A stretch of DNA of 64,000 bases from Ruegeria discodermiae. GTDB taxonomy: Bacteria; Pseudomonadota; Alphaproteobacteria; Rhodobacterales; Rhodobacteraceae. Each line of letters opens with the position of its first letter. Positions within the stretch are counted from its first letter, which is position 1. The stretch covers positions 62,001-126,000 of the forward strand of contig NZ_JAVAMO010000002.1 in NCBI RefSeq assembly GCF_030758345.1, given 5' to 3'. Positions 50,659 through 60,221 of this stretch are shown piece by piece. The position numbers were made by a program, and so were the translations under genes. The notes beneath the pieces are model-generated. The model worked only from the letters and a program-made list of their open reading frames with translations, did no database searches and was not told where the DNA came from.

Positions 50659-52167
50659 CTATGCGCCCAGACGGGGGATTTTATGCGTCCCGGTGGCGAA
50701 ACCGATATGTTTCTGTTCCATATAAAACTCGAACGACCAGTCGCCGCCATCGCGGCCAATGCCACTGGATTTCACGCCGCCAAAGGGCGTTGGCAGGTGG
50801 CGCACATTCTCCGAGTTCACCCAGATCATCCCGGCCTCCAGCCGGTCGGTAAAGCGCAGGGCGCGGGTCAGATCGTTTGTCCAGACATAACCCGTCAGCC
50901 CGTAGGGCGTGTCATTGGCAAGGGCGAGCGCCTCCTCCTCAGTGGCAAACGGGATCGAGGTCAGGACCGGGCCAAAGATTTCCTCCCGCGCGATCCGCAT
51001 ATCGTTGCGCGCGCCGGTGAACAGCGTGGGCCGGACGAAATAGCCTTCGCCCCCTACTGTCTCACCCCCGGCAGCAATGGTTGCGCCATCCTGCCGCGCG
51101 ATATCGAAATAGGAGGTGACCTTGTTGAAATGCTCCTCGCTGATCAGCGGCCCGATCTCGGTCTCGGGGTCCAGCGGATGGCCAACCTTGATCCGGTTCA
51201 CCCGTTCGATCAGCCTGGCCTCGAATTCCTCGCGAATGGTGTCCTGGACCAACAGCCGCGAGGACGAGGTGCAGCGCTCGCCATTGATCGAATAGATCAT
51301 GAAGATCACCGCATCCAGCGCGCGCTCCAGATCAGCGTCGTCAAACACGATCACCGGGTTCTTGCCGCCGAGTTCCAGATGGTTACGCTTGAGCGTATCG
51401 GCTCCCTGTTTGGTGATAAGAGAACCTGTCCGGCTTTCACCCACAAAGGCAATCGCGCGGATCATGGGATGCTCACACAACGCGCGGCCCGCATCCTCGC
51501 CAAACCCATTCACCATGTTCAAAACACCCGGCGGCAGCCCCGCCTCTTCGGCGATTTCGACCAGCAGGCGCGCGGTCAAGGGTGAAGCCTCGGCCGGTTT
51601 GTGCACCACCGTGCAACCTGCTGCCAGCGCCGGAGCAATCTTCCACGTGCTCAGCATGAAGGGCGTGTTCCACGGCGTGATCACCCCGACCGGGCCGATC
51701 GGTACGCGGGTCGTGACATTCATCAGCGTCGGTGATTTCAGATGCTGGCCATCGCGGGCCTGCACCACCTGATCGGCGAAATAGCGAAAATTCTCCGCCC
51801 CGCGCAGCGCCGCCTTGGACATGAATCGCAACGCCTGACCGGTATCCCAACACTCACACAGCGCAATCTCTTCGGCGCGCGCCTCGATGCCCGCCGCCAC
51901 GTTGAGCAGAATCTTGCGCCGCTCACTCACGGGCGTGTCGCGCCAATCCGCAAAAGCCCCCGCCGCCGCCTGGGCCGCCGCGTCGATATCAGCGGCATCA
52001 CCGCGCGCCACATCGCAGATCACGCTCTTGTCCACCGGGGAGATCGTCGTGAACTTGCCAGCCGATCCACTCCGGTCTTGTCCGGCAATGCGGTGCCGGA
52101 TGCTACCTTCGCGAAACCGCGCCAGAAAACCGTTCAGTTTTTCGATTTTCTGCTCAAGCGCATTCAT
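50659..52167 (-). CDS. hpaE: 5-carboxymethyl-2-hydroxymuconate semialdehyde dehydrogenase
   Basis: A 502-residue NAD-dependent aldehyde dehydrogenase. Visible are the cofactor segment VGVITPWNTPFMLSTWKIAP, general base Glu in LELGGKNP and catalytic Cys in NGERCTSSSR. It oxidises the ring-cleavage product of HpaD to the diacid. It overlaps hpaF by ATGA. The family also includes other semialdehyde dehydrogenases, but the operon context fixes the role. Confidence 0.92.
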   Translation of the reverse strand: MNALEQKIEKLNGFLARFREGSIRHRIAGQDRSGSAGKFTTISPVDKSVICDVARGDAADIDAAAQAAAGAFADWRDTPVSERRKILLNVAAGIEARAEEIALCECWDTGQALRFMSKAALRGAENFRYFADQVVQARDGQHLKSPTLMNVTTRVPIGPVGVITPWNTPFMLSTWKIAPALAAGCTVVHKPAEASPLTARLLVEIAEEAGLPPGVLNMVNGFGEDAGRALCEHPMIRAIAFVGESRTGSLITKQGADTLKRNHLELGGKNPVIVFDDADLERALDAVIFMIYSINGERCTSSSRLLVQDTIREEFEARLIERVNRIKVGHPLDPETEIGPLISEEHFNKVTSYFDIARQDGATIAAGGETVGGEGYFVRPTLFTGARNDMRIAREEIFGPVLTSIPFATEEEALALANDTPYGLTGYVWTNDLTRALRFTDRLEAGMIWVNSENVRHLPTPFGGVKSSGIGRDGGDWSFEFYMEQKHIGFATGTHKIPRLGA

Positions 52168-52553
52168 GATTGTCCCCCCAGATACTCCCGGATCGTGCCC
52201 GTCTTGGGCGAGAGTTCGGGGTCAATGTCCCGCATCTCCAACGACAAGGCCAGCGAATGCTGCGCCATGTAGGGCCTGAGAAATTCCTCGGCCGCGCGGA
52301 ACAGCACATCTGCCGCCGCCTTGCGTATCTCCATTGGGCGACCGGCCCGCAAACGGACCGAGATGTCGACAAAGCCGTGCTTGGGGTCACCATCAGCAAT
52401 GGCATAGTGATCAGCACGCAGCGCCCGCACTCGCAATCCGGCCAAGGGAAACGCTTCGATGTCGGCAGCGGCCTGTCGCAGACAGGCGCAGAGCGCCGAG
52501 ATATCGACGCGATCCTCCAGATTTGCCGAATACTCAATCGACAGGTGCGGCAT
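52164..52553 (-). CDS. hpaF: 5-carboxymethyl-2-hydroxymuconate delta-isomerase
   Basis: A 129-residue member of the tautomerase superfamily: after removal of Met the N terminus is the catalytic Pro (MPHLSIEYSANLED), with HGFVDISVRLRAGRP further on. It isomerises 5-carboxymethyl-2-hydroxymuconate in the homoprotocatechuate pathway. It is the first gene of the hpaFED-decarboxylase-FAH-hpaH operon. A perfect 14-bp inverted repeat lies just upstream at 52567-52600. Confidence 0.92.
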   Translation of the reverse strand: MPHLSIEYSANLEDRVDISALCACLRQAAADIEAFPLAGLRVRALRADHYAIADGDPKHGFVDISVRLRAGRPMEIRKAAADVLFRAAEEFLRPYMAQHSLALSLEMRDIDPELSPKTGTIREYLGGQS

Positions 52554-52566
52554 GACCGGCTCTCTC

Positions 52567-52600
52567 CCACATATTAATTATCATGTTAATTAATATGTGG
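52567..52600. promoter_or_regulatory. perfect 14-bp inverted repeat before the hpa operon
   Basis: CCACATATTAATTA, six bases (TCATGT), then its exact reverse complement. It ends 14 bases before the hpaF start and is strikingly AT-rich against the surrounding GC-rich genes. Arms of this quality are typical of operators for dimeric repressors such as HpaR (MarR family), which controls homoprotocatechuate genes elsewhere. No T run follows, so it is not a terminator. The regulator gene is not in the window. Confidence 0.7.
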
Positions 52601-52639
52601 AGAAATGTCAAGCCTACACTCACAGAGGTGCCTCAAAGG

Positions 52640-53641
52640 TCAGATAAAGTGCTGAAATCGGAACTGCGATTGACTGCGATGGATCGCGCCGGGCACCAGT
52701 ATGGCCGCCGGAAACCCGTTCTGGTTCATTGCATCGGGCCAGAGCTGTGGCTCAAGCGCGACGCCGCTGTAGCGGTCATATGGCTGACCCAGCAGGCCTT
52801 GGCGATCCGGCTCGTCGAACTGGCTGTTGGTGTAGATTTGCAGCCCCGGCTCGGTGGTGGCGATGCCCATGGCCAGCCCGCTCCTACGTGAGATCAGCCG
52901 CCCGACCTCGCGCAGCGCGACCCGTTGTGATGCGAGGCAGAAATTGTGGTCCAAGGGAAAATCACCGAGCGCGCGCGGGTCCCGGAAATCGAAATCCGTC
53001 CCCGCCACCGGGCGCTGTTCGCCCGTGGGGATCAAGTCGTCATCCACCGGCAGATAGTGCTCTGCCGCAAGTGTCATCTCATGGCTGCAAATGCTGCCGC
53101 TGTCATCGAGCACGAAGTAGTTATGCGGCGCGAAATTGCAGGGCGTCTCCTGATCGCTGCGCGCCTCAATGGTGATCTCCAGAACTGGGCCTAGCCGGAT
53201 CGCATAGGTCACCTCGACGCCCAGAGTGCCGGGAAAGCCCATATGGCCATCCGGCATCTCAAGGCTCAGCGTCATCCCATCATCGTTCTGCGCCTTCAGG
53301 GTCCAGAGCATGCGGTCGCTGCCCTGGCTGCCCCCATGCAACGTGTGGCGACCCCGGAAGTTCCGGTCCGCCTGATACCAACGCCCGCCCGCCTGAAACC
53401 GCCCCAGCGCGATCCGGTTGGCGAAGCGACCCACGACTGCACCGAAATAGCCGCGGCTTTGCAGGTAATCCTCCAGCGCAGGCCAGCCCAGTACCAGCGG
53501 ATGCGCCACCCCGTCCAGACGCAAATCCTGCAGGGTGGCCCCATAGGTCAGCACATGTGCCTGCAGACCGTCGCGCGCGATGGTGAGGCGCTGAACCTGA
53601 CTGCCGTCGGGCAGGGTTCCGAAGGGCTCCCGCGTGCTCAT
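52640..53641 (-). CDS. galM: aldose 1-epimerase family protein (GalM)
   Basis: A 333-residue mutarotase with the family segments FANRIALGRFQ and HTLHGGSQGSD, CNFAPHNYFVLDDSG (active-site His) and a C-terminal region with the catalytic Glu (GVALEPQ). It interconverts alpha and beta forms of sugars. It is the last gene of the deoxyribonucleoside/ALDH operon, overlapping the dehydrogenase gene by ATGA, so the sugar could be a pentose or deoxypentose. Confidence 0.92.
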   Translation of the reverse strand: MSTREPFGTLPDGSQVQRLTIARDGLQAHVLTYGATLQDLRLDGVAHPLVLGWPALEDYLQSRGYFGAVVGRFANRIALGRFQAGGRWYQADRNFRGRHTLHGGSQGSDRMLWTLKAQNDDGMTLSLEMPDGHMGFPGTLGVEVTYAIRLGPVLEITIEARSDQETPCNFAPHNYFVLDDSGSICSHEMTLAAEHYLPVDDDLIPTGEQRPVAGTDFDFRDPRALGDFPLDHNFCLASQRVALREVGRLISRRSGLAMGIATTEPGLQIYTNSQFDEPDRQGLLGQPYDRYSGVALEPQLWPDAMNQNGFPAAILVPGAIHRSQSQFRFQHFI

Positions 53642-56010
53642 TCGCCGTAGGGTATCCAGACGTTCTTCACCTCGGTCGCATGGCGCAGATATTCTTCGCC
53701 TTCACTCTGCGCAGGATCGGTCCAGTCGATAGCCTTGCCGTAATTTACCCAGGTGCGTTTCAGGTTTGCCGCCGCCGCGCGTTCGACCATGGCCGAGCCG
53801 TCCTGCGTGCCATGATACCAGACCCCGTCGACACCATAGTGATCGGCGAGCGTCTTGGCCAGGTCGTCCTTCGGACCGGTGACAATATTCACCACTCCGC
53901 CCGGCAGGTCGGAGGTGTCGAAGACCTGATAGAGATCGGTCGCCGAGAGCGGGTGCGCCTCTGACGGGACCGCAACCACCGCGTTACCCATGGCAATCGT
54001 CGGTGCGACAAGCGAGACGAAGCCCAGCAAAGGGGCCTCTTCGGGGCAGGCAATGCCCATGACGCCCACAGGTTCCTTCATGGCGACGGTCACCCCGCGC
54101 AGGGGCACCGAATGCACCTGCCCGTCATATTTGTCGGCCCAGGCGGCATAGGTGAAGAACCGGTTGATCGCCGCCTCGACCTCGCTTGCGGCCGCCTTTG
54201 AAGAGGCCCCCGTCATCTCGCGCACACGATTTTCGAATTCACCCGCCCGTGCGGCAAGGTTTTCGCCGATATAGTAGAGGATCTGCGCCTTGTTGTGGCC
54301 TGAGGCCTTGGCCCAGCTGCCCGAGGCGGCCGTTGCGGCCTCGACCGCGTTGCGGATATCCTTGCGGTTGCCGCTGCCCACATGGCTGATCAGCTTGCCC
54401 TTGGGCGTGGCGATGGGCTGGCTATAGCCGCTATCGGGCCTTGCCTGTTTGCCGCCGATATACATCTTGGCGGTGCGGTCGATGCCCTCGCCCCCACCCT
54501 CGGTGAGCGCATGGACCTTGACTGGAGCAATATCCTTGAGTGCTTTCAAGTAGCTTGGCTTGACGTATTCAAAAAGCCCCTCGCGCCCGCCTTCACGCCC
54601 GAACCCGCTTTCGCGATAGCCACCAAAGCCGGCTGCGGCGTCGAACTGGTTGGTGCAGTTGATCCAGATGACCCCCGCCTTGATCTGCGGCGCAATGCCG
54701 AGCGCGAGGTTGATATTCTCGGTCCACACACTCGCCGCCAGCCCATAGCGGCTGTTATTGGCAAGCTGCACCGCCTCGGCGGGCGTGCGGAAACTCATCG
54801 AGACCAACACGGGACCAAAGATCTCCTCCTGCGCCAGCGTGTCCCCGGCCTCGACCCCCGTCAGCAAGGTCGGCGGGTAGTAGCAGCCGTTCTCAGGCAG
54901 CGAGGTTTCACCGCGAAACGCAGTCGCACCCTCATCAACGCCCTGTTCCACCAACTGCGTGATGCGCTGATGCTGTACCGGATCGACGATGCAGCCGAGG
55001 TCGATCGACTTGTCTAGCGGGTCGCCCACACGCAGGGTTTGCATCCGCTGCCTGAGGCGCTCGTGGAAGGTCTCGGCGATGCTCTCCTGCACTAGCAGGC
55101 GCGAACCGGCGCAGCAGACCTGCCCCTGATTGAACCAGATCGCATCGACGATGCCCTCAATCGCGCTGTCGATATCGGCGTCGTCGAAAACGATGAAGGG
55201 GGATTTGCCGCCCAGTTCCAGCGTCAGCTTCTTGCCAGTGCCCGCCGTCTGTTCACGCAGGATGCGCCCTACGCGGGTGGAGCCGGTGAAGGCAACCTTG
55301 GACACATCCGCATGTTCAGCGATCATCGCCCCGACGGGTCCATGCCCGGTGATGATGTTGACGACACCTTCGGGCAGCCCCGCCTCGATACAGATATCGG
55401 CAAAGAGCAGCGCGGTCAGTGAGGTGTATTCAGCGGGCTTCAGAACCACCGTATTGCCCATCGCAAGCGCGGGCGCGATCTTCCACGCCAGCATCAGGAA
55501 GGGGAAGTTCCACGGGATCACTTGCCCAGCAACACCGATGGGCTCATAGTCCGCCATTTCGCGTTCCATCAACTGTGCCCAGCCCGCGTGATGGTAGAAA
55601 TGGCGCGCGGACAGCGGGATATCGGCGTCGCGGCTTTCGCGGATCGGCTTGCCGTTGTCGAGGCTTTCCAGCACGGCAAACAAACGCGCGTGTTTCTGGA
55701 TCAGCCGCGCCAGTGCGTAAAGGTGCCGCGCGCGCCCTGCTCCGCCCAGTGCGGCCCAGGCTTTCTGGGTTTTCGATGCCGCTTTGACAGCGGCGTCCAC
55801 GTCCTTGGCGCTCGCTTCGGTCAGCGAGGCCAGCACTTCGCCATTGGCCGGGTTCATGCTGTCGAAACGATCCTTGCCGGGTTTGGTGAACGCCCCGCCG
55901 ATGAACAGTCCGAATTTGCGATCGTGGCGGTCGAGCCAGGCATCCGCCTCGGACACGCTTTCGGGGGCGGTGCCGTAATCCATGGTCTTAAAGATCTCTG
56001 AAACTGTCAT
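53638..56010 (-). CDS. two-domain aldehyde dehydrogenase (ALDH16 type)
   Basis: A 790-residue protein. Residues about 30-505 form a complete aldehyde dehydrogenase with VIPWNFPFLMLAWKIAPALA, LELGGKSP and catalytic Cys in NQGQVCCAGSRL. Residues about 520-790 form a second, shorter dehydrogenase-like domain (KMYIGGKQARPDSGYSQP ... GVMGIACPEEAPLLGFVSL) that lacks the catalytic Cys motif. This is the layout of ALDH16; a Loktanella homologue has been studied structurally. Directly after deoC, it may oxidise acetaldehyde released from deoxyribose 5-phosphate. Start at 56010; gap of ten bases to deoC. Confidence 0.92.
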   Translation of the reverse strand: MTVSEIFKTMDYGTAPESVSEADAWLDRHDRKFGLFIGGAFTKPGKDRFDSMNPANGEVLASLTEASAKDVDAAVKAASKTQKAWAALGGAGRARHLYALARLIQKHARLFAVLESLDNGKPIRESRDADIPLSARHFYHHAGWAQLMEREMADYEPIGVAGQVIPWNFPFLMLAWKIAPALAMGNTVVLKPAEYTSLTALLFADICIEAGLPEGVVNIITGHGPVGAMIAEHADVSKVAFTGSTRVGRILREQTAGTGKKLTLELGGKSPFIVFDDADIDSAIEGIVDAIWFNQGQVCCAGSRLLVQESIAETFHERLRQRMQTLRVGDPLDKSIDLGCIVDPVQHQRITQLVEQGVDEGATAFRGETSLPENGCYYPPTLLTGVEAGDTLAQEEIFGPVLVSMSFRTPAEAVQLANNSRYGLAASVWTENINLALGIAPQIKAGVIWINCTNQFDAAAGFGGYRESGFGREGGREGLFEYVKPSYLKALKDIAPVKVHALTEGGGEGIDRTAKMYIGGKQARPDSGYSQPIATPKGKLISHVGSGNRKDIRNAVEAATAASGSWAKASGHNKAQILYYIGENLAARAGEFENRVREMTGASSKAAASEVEAAINRFFTYAAWADKYDGQVHSVPLRGVTVAMKEPVGVMGIACPEEAPLLGFVSLVAPTIAMGNAVVAVPSEAHPLSATDLYQVFDTSDLPGGVVNIVTGPKDDLAKTLADHYGVDGVWYHGTQDGSAMVERAAAANLKRTWVNYGKAIDWTDPAQSEGEEYLRHATEVKNVWIPYGE

Positions 56011-56020
56011 GGAGGTGATC

Positions 56021-57037
56021 CTAGCTTATGCCGTGACGGAACGTGGCCGAGTAGCGGCCCGTTACGAAATGTTCGAGTTGGCGTTCGATATCGCCCAGAA
56101 GGCTGGAGGCACCGAAACGGAAGAGGTCAGGCTCCAACCAGTCATTGCCGCGCTCTTCCTTCATCAGCGACATATAGGTGAGCGCATCCTTGGCCTTGGA
56201 AATGCCGCCTGCCGGCTTGAACCCGATCTTGTAACCGGTGCGCGCCTCGTATTCGCGGGTGGTGCGGACCATGGTCAGGCTGACAGGGAGGGTTGCGTTC
56301 ACGCTTTCCTTGCCGGTGGAGGTCTTGATGAAATCGGCCCCGGCCATCATACAGACGTGGCTGGCGCGCGCGACATTGCGCAGGGTGCCCAAGTTGCCGG
56401 TCGAGATGATCGCCTTCACATGCGCCTCGCCGCAGGCCTCGCGATAGGCGCGCATCTCGTCATATAGCGCCTGCCAATCGCCGGTCAGCACGTGGCGGCG
56501 CGAGATCACGATGTCGATTTCCGAGGCACCGGCCTTGACCGACTCTTCAATCTCCTGCACCCGCAGATGGAAGGGGCTGAGCGCGTCGGGGAACCCGGTG
56601 GAGACGGCGGCGACGGGGATGCCGCTGCCCTCCAGCGCCTCAACCGCCGTGCCGATCATCTCGTGATAGACGCAGACCGCACCGGTGGTGATGTTCAGGT
56701 CTTCGGCGCCCAACGCCTCGATCAGGTCGCGGCGGACCGGGCGTTTGGCCTTGGCGCAGAGGCGACGCACTTTGCCGCGCGTGTCGTCGCCATTGAGCGT
56801 GGTCAGGTCCATCAGAGTGATCGCCCTGAGCAGCCAGGCGGCCTGATACTCTTTCTTGACGCTGCGGCGTGCGCCGAGGCTGCTGGCGCGGCGTTCCACT
56901 GCTGACGTGTTGATCTGCACCGAGGACACCCAGTCGAGGTCCAGCGGGATACCAGGGTTACGCGGGAACCGCGCTGGATGGGCGGCAACGGGGAGTTGAT
57001 CCGCCGTTTGGGTGATGTCTTTTGTGGAAACAGTCAC
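56021..57037 (-). CDS. deoC: deoxyribose-phosphate aldolase
   Basis: A 338-residue aldolase of the longer DeoC subgroup. Visible are TLNGDDTRGKVRRLCAKA, SEIDIVISRRHVLTG with the proton-relay region, AIISTGNLGT, and the Schiff-base Lys in YKIGFKPAGGISKAKDA. It splits 2-deoxyribose 5-phosphate into glyceraldehyde 3-phosphate and acetaldehyde. GTG start follows AGGAGAG and overlaps the deoB stop. It works with DeoB before it and the ALDH16-type enzyme after it. Confidence 0.95.
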   Translation of the reverse strand: MTVSTKDITQTADQLPVAAHPARFPRNPGIPLDLDWVSSVQINTSAVERRASSLGARRSVKKEYQAAWLLRAITLMDLTTLNGDDTRGKVRRLCAKAKRPVRRDLIEALGAEDLNITTGAVCVYHEMIGTAVEALEGSGIPVAAVSTGFPDALSPFHLRVQEIEESVKAGASEIDIVISRRHVLTGDWQALYDEMRAYREACGEAHVKAIISTGNLGTLRNVARASHVCMMAGADFIKTSTGKESVNATLPVSLTMVRTTREYEARTGYKIGFKPAGGISKAKDALTYMSLMKEERGNDWLEPDLFRFGASSLLGDIERQLEHFVTGRYSATFRHGIS

Positions 57038-58236
57038 TGTTTCTCTCCTAGCAGGGGCAGGACGCTGGTGCCGTGAGCGGTGCCGGGCACGCCAAGATAG
57101 TCGGCGATGGTTGCGCCGATATCGGCGAAGGGGCGGATGCCCAGTCCAGCCGGGTCTAGCGTTTCGGATTTGATCAGGATCGGCACCTGTTCTCTTGTGT
57201 GATCAGTGCCGGACCAGGTGGGGTCGTTGCCATGATCGGCGGTGATGACGAGCAGGTCTTCGGGGGCCATTTTAGCGAACAACTCGGGTAGGCGCTCGTC
57301 GAACTCCTCCAGCGCCTTGGCATAGCCCAGCGGGTCGCGGGCATGGCCAAACTCGGTGTCGAAATCGACGAAATTGGCGAAGAGCAGCCCGCCTTCCTGC
57401 AGCTCATCCAAGGCGTCGAGCGTCAGGTCGAAGAGCGGCATGTTGCCATGGGTCTTGCGGGTCTCGCTGATGCCGCGCCCGGCATAGATGTCGCTGATTT
57501 TGCCCATGGCCATGACCTGCCGTCCGGCGGCGGTCATTGTGTCAAGGATCGTATCCTCGGGGGGCGGCATGGTGAAATCGCGCCGGTTGCCGGTGCGTTC
57601 GAAATCATCCCGAGCGGTGCCGACGAAAGGCCGCGCGATGATTCGGCCAACGCGGTACCCATCGCAAATCTCGCGCGCAATGCGGCAGAGATCGTAGAGT
57701 TGGTCGAGGCCGAAGCTCTCCTCATGCGCGGCGATCTGCAGGACGGAATCGGCAGAGGTGTAGACGATGGGCTTGCCGGTCCGCATATGTTCTTCGCCCA
57801 GCTCGCGTATGACCGGCACGCCAGAAGCATGTTTGTCACCGAGAATGCCGGGTAGATCGCCTTTTGAGATCAACGCGTTTAGCAACTCCGTCGGGAAGGA
57901 ACTTTCCAGCGCTTCAAAGACCTGCGGCGGGGTCATGACCGGTAAACCAGTAATCTCCCAATGACCCGACGGTGTATCCTTGCCCCGCCCCACCTCGCGA
58001 CCCACGGCCCAGGTTGCGTTCGGACGCGGCTGCGCGTCATCCCACGCTCTTTCGCTGGAATGCGCCAGCGCCTGAAACAACCCGAGTTCAGCCAAGTTTG
58101 GTAAGGCCAGCCCCATAGCACCGCGCGCATCGAGGATATGACCCACCGTATTGGACCCTTCATCGCCAAAGGCCGCTGCATCTGGCGCGCCGCCGATGCC
58201 GACGGAATCCATCACCACGAGCAAAGCGCGGGTCAT
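57034..58236 (-). CDS. deoB: phosphopentomutase
   Basis: A 400-residue metalloenzyme of the alkaline phosphatase superfamily. Metal and substrate segments include VVMDSVGIGGAPDAAAFGD at the start, DTPSGHWEITGLP, NFVDFDTEFGHARD and ITADHGNDPTWSGTDHTRE. It interconverts deoxyribose 1- and 5-phosphate, feeding DeoC. It overlaps both the SorC regulator stop (ATGA) and the deoC start (GTGA). Confidence 0.96.
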   Translation of the reverse strand: MTRALLVVMDSVGIGGAPDAAAFGDEGSNTVGHILDARGAMGLALPNLAELGLFQALAHSSERAWDDAQPRPNATWAVGREVGRGKDTPSGHWEITGLPVMTPPQVFEALESSFPTELLNALISKGDLPGILGDKHASGVPVIRELGEEHMRTGKPIVYTSADSVLQIAAHEESFGLDQLYDLCRIAREICDGYRVGRIIARPFVGTARDDFERTGNRRDFTMPPPEDTILDTMTAAGRQVMAMGKISDIYAGRGISETRKTHGNMPLFDLTLDALDELQEGGLLFANFVDFDTEFGHARDPLGYAKALEEFDERLPELFAKMAPEDLLVITADHGNDPTWSGTDHTREQVPILIKSETLDPAGLGIRPFADIGATIADYLGVPGTAHGTSVLPLLGEKQ

Positions 58237-59219
58237 GCGGCACCTCCGAAATTGACGGGGGCCTCGGACAGCACTGCACGCGCGAGGTGTTCGTCCAGCA
58301 CGATCTCGCTCGCCAGCCTAGCGCGCAGCAGGCCCAGCACCGCTTGCGTCTTGCGCAGACCAGCGGCCATGCCGAGGACACGGCGACCGGCCAGTTCCTC
58401 GCCGCGCATACCCACGGTCTTGCGCCCCAGTTCGGTTTCCACGATGCGGCCATGAATGTCATAGAAGCTGCCCGCGATATCGCCCACCACGCCCGCATCG
58501 CGCAGGTCCTGCAATTCCCGGTCACTGATGCCCTGCGTGCGGGCCAGATTGCTTTCGGCGTCGATCGAGCCGATGCCCACCACGAAGATGTCGGATTTGC
58601 GGGCCAGATCCATCAATTCCTGCACACTCTGATAAGACTGGAAGCTCTCGCGTTCCTCGACCGAGTTGGCGAGGTAAGGTACCGGCAGGAAATAGGCCTC
58701 GCCGCCCGTTTTTCGCTGCATCCGCATCACCACATCCAGCGGGTTGGCGGAAAGTTTGCGCAGCAGGCTTCCGGTGATGGACACGATCTTAAGATCGCCC
58801 CGATCCAGTTCCGGCATGGCGCCCACGGCGGAAGTCATGGTTTCGCCCATGCCAACGCCGATCTGGGCAATCGCCTTTTTCTCCAAGAGCTGTACTAGGT
58901 ACTGCCCAGCGGCTTCGCCAACGCTTTGCAAAAGCGCCTCGTCATCGTCCCGACCCGACATACCTGCCGAGGCCACGGTACAGCGGGTCAGGCCAAAGGT
59001 CTGTTTCAGTCGGTGTTCGAGGGTTAGCAGTTCTTCTGACCCGCCCTCAATTCGGATGGTGACATAGCCCTGTTCCAGCGCATGGTTGATCAAGCGGTGC
59101 ACCTTGGATTGCGACATCTCAAGCTCGCGGGCGATCTGCGACTGCGTCTGGCCCGCGACAAAGGACATCCATGCCGTCTTGGTCGACAGGTATCGCAGAT
59201 TGTCGGTGCTCTTTTTCAT
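58233..59219 (-). CDS. SorC/DeoR-type sugar-binding transcriptional regulator
   Basis: A 328-residue protein with an N-terminal helix-turn-helix (GQTQSQIARELEMSQSKVHRL) and the SorC effector domain (GVGMGETMTSAV, DIFVVGIGSIDAES, VVGDIAGSFYDIHGR). SorC proteins such as DeoR of Bacillus subtilis sense phosphorylated deoxyribose or sugars. It lies between the nucleoside transporter and deoB, so local control is likely. ATG at 59219 is preferred over a TTG at 59231; neither has a strong ribosome-binding site. Confidence 0.93.
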   Translation of the reverse strand: MKKSTDNLRYLSTKTAWMSFVAGQTQSQIARELEMSQSKVHRLINHALEQGYVTIRIEGGSEELLTLEHRLKQTFGLTRCTVASAGMSGRDDDEALLQSVGEAAGQYLVQLLEKKAIAQIGVGMGETMTSAVGAMPELDRGDLKIVSITGSLLRKLSANPLDVVMRMQRKTGGEAYFLPVPYLANSVEERESFQSYQSVQELMDLARKSDIFVVGIGSIDAESNLARTQGISDRELQDLRDAGVVGDIAGSFYDIHGRIVETELGRKTVGMRGEELAGRRVLGMAAGLRKTQAVLGLLRARLASEIVLDEHLARAVLSEAPVNFGGAA

Positions 59220-59255
59220 GTCATGACTCAACAGTCAGAGGCGGACCCCGAGGGG

Positions 59256-60221
59256 TCAGCGCTCTTTGGTGTAGGGTTCGCCACCGGCCAGCGGCGGCAC
59301 GGCGCGGCCCACGAGGCCCGCCAGGATCACCACGGTCAGGATATAGGGCAGCGCGTCCATGAACTGGACCGGGATCACGAAACTGCCGATCTCGATATTC
59401 TGGTAGCGCAGCGCCACGGCCTGCAGCACGCCGAACAGCAGGCAGGTCCACATGGCGGGCCAGGGCTTCCACTTGGCAAAGATCAGCGCAGCCAACGCGA
59501 TAAAGCCGCGCCCGGCGGTCATGTCCTTGACGAAGCCCGCCTGCAGCGCGGTCGCCAGATAGGCCCCCGCCAGCCCGCAGAGCACGCCGCAGATGATCAC
59601 CGCCATATAGCGCAAGCGGGTGACCGATATACCGGCGGTATCCACCGCTGCGGGGTTTTCGCCCACCGCGCGCAGGCGCAGGCCGAAGCGGGTGCGGTAG
59701 AGAACCCACCAAGTCAGCGGCACGATCAGCACAGCGATATAGACCAGCAGGAACTGGCCCGAGATCAGCTCGTGATAGATCGGGCCAAGGATAGGCACAT
59801 TCTTCAACGTCTCAGACAGCGGCAGCGTCACCGATTCAAATCGCCCTGCCCCGGTCAGCGAGGGGGTACGACCGCCCTGCTCGAACCAGTGCTGGGCCAC
59901 CAGCACAGTCATGCCAGCCGCCAGGAAATTGATCGCCACACCCGAGATCAGCTGATTGCCCCGGAAGGTGATCGAGGCCAGCCCGTGGATCAGCGACAAG
60001 GCCACCGACGCGGCGATGCCCGCCAGCAGCCCGACCCAGACCGAGCCGGACATATAGGCGATGGCCGCCGAAAAGAAGGCCGCGACCAGCATCTTGCCCT
60101 CAAGGCCGATATCAATGACGCCTGCGCGTTCCGAGAACAGACCGGCCAGACAGGCCAGCAGCAACGGCGTGGCGAGACGGACGGAGGAGTCGAGCACCTG
60201 AAGAATGTCGAGGAAATCCAT
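59256..60221 (-). CDS. ABC transporter permease, nucleoside type (NupQ/YufQ family)
   Basis: A 321-residue permease with about eight or nine helices and the segments FSERAGVIDIGLEGKML and TRFGLRLRAVGENPAAVDTAGI typical of BmpA-dependent nucleoside importers. It shares one base with the preceding permease gene. Together with NupP-like and NupO-like proteins it would import nucleosides for deoB and deoC. Confidence 0.92.
   Translation of the reverse strand: MDFLDILQVLDSSVRLATPLLLACLAGLFSERAGVIDIGLEGKMLVAAFFSAAIAYMSGSVWVGLLAGIAASVALSLIHGLASITFRGNQLISGVAINFLAAGMTVLVAQHWFEQGGRTPSLTGAGRFESVTLPLSETLKNVPILGPIYHELISGQFLLVYIAVLIVPLTWWVLYRTRFGLRLRAVGENPAAVDTAGISVTRLRYMAVIICGVLCGLAGAYLATALQAGFVKDMTAGRGFIALAALIFAKWKPWPAMWTCLLFGVLQAVALRYQNIEIGSFVIPVQFMDALPYILTVVILAGLVGRAVPPLAGGEPYTKER

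Noticed and set aside
49561-51585. A 674-residue open frame on the plus strand opposite hpaD and hpaE
   Set aside because: It lies antisense to two clear enzyme genes, has no recognisable domain and the His/Arg/Gln-rich composition expected of a shadow frame in GC-rich coding DNA.
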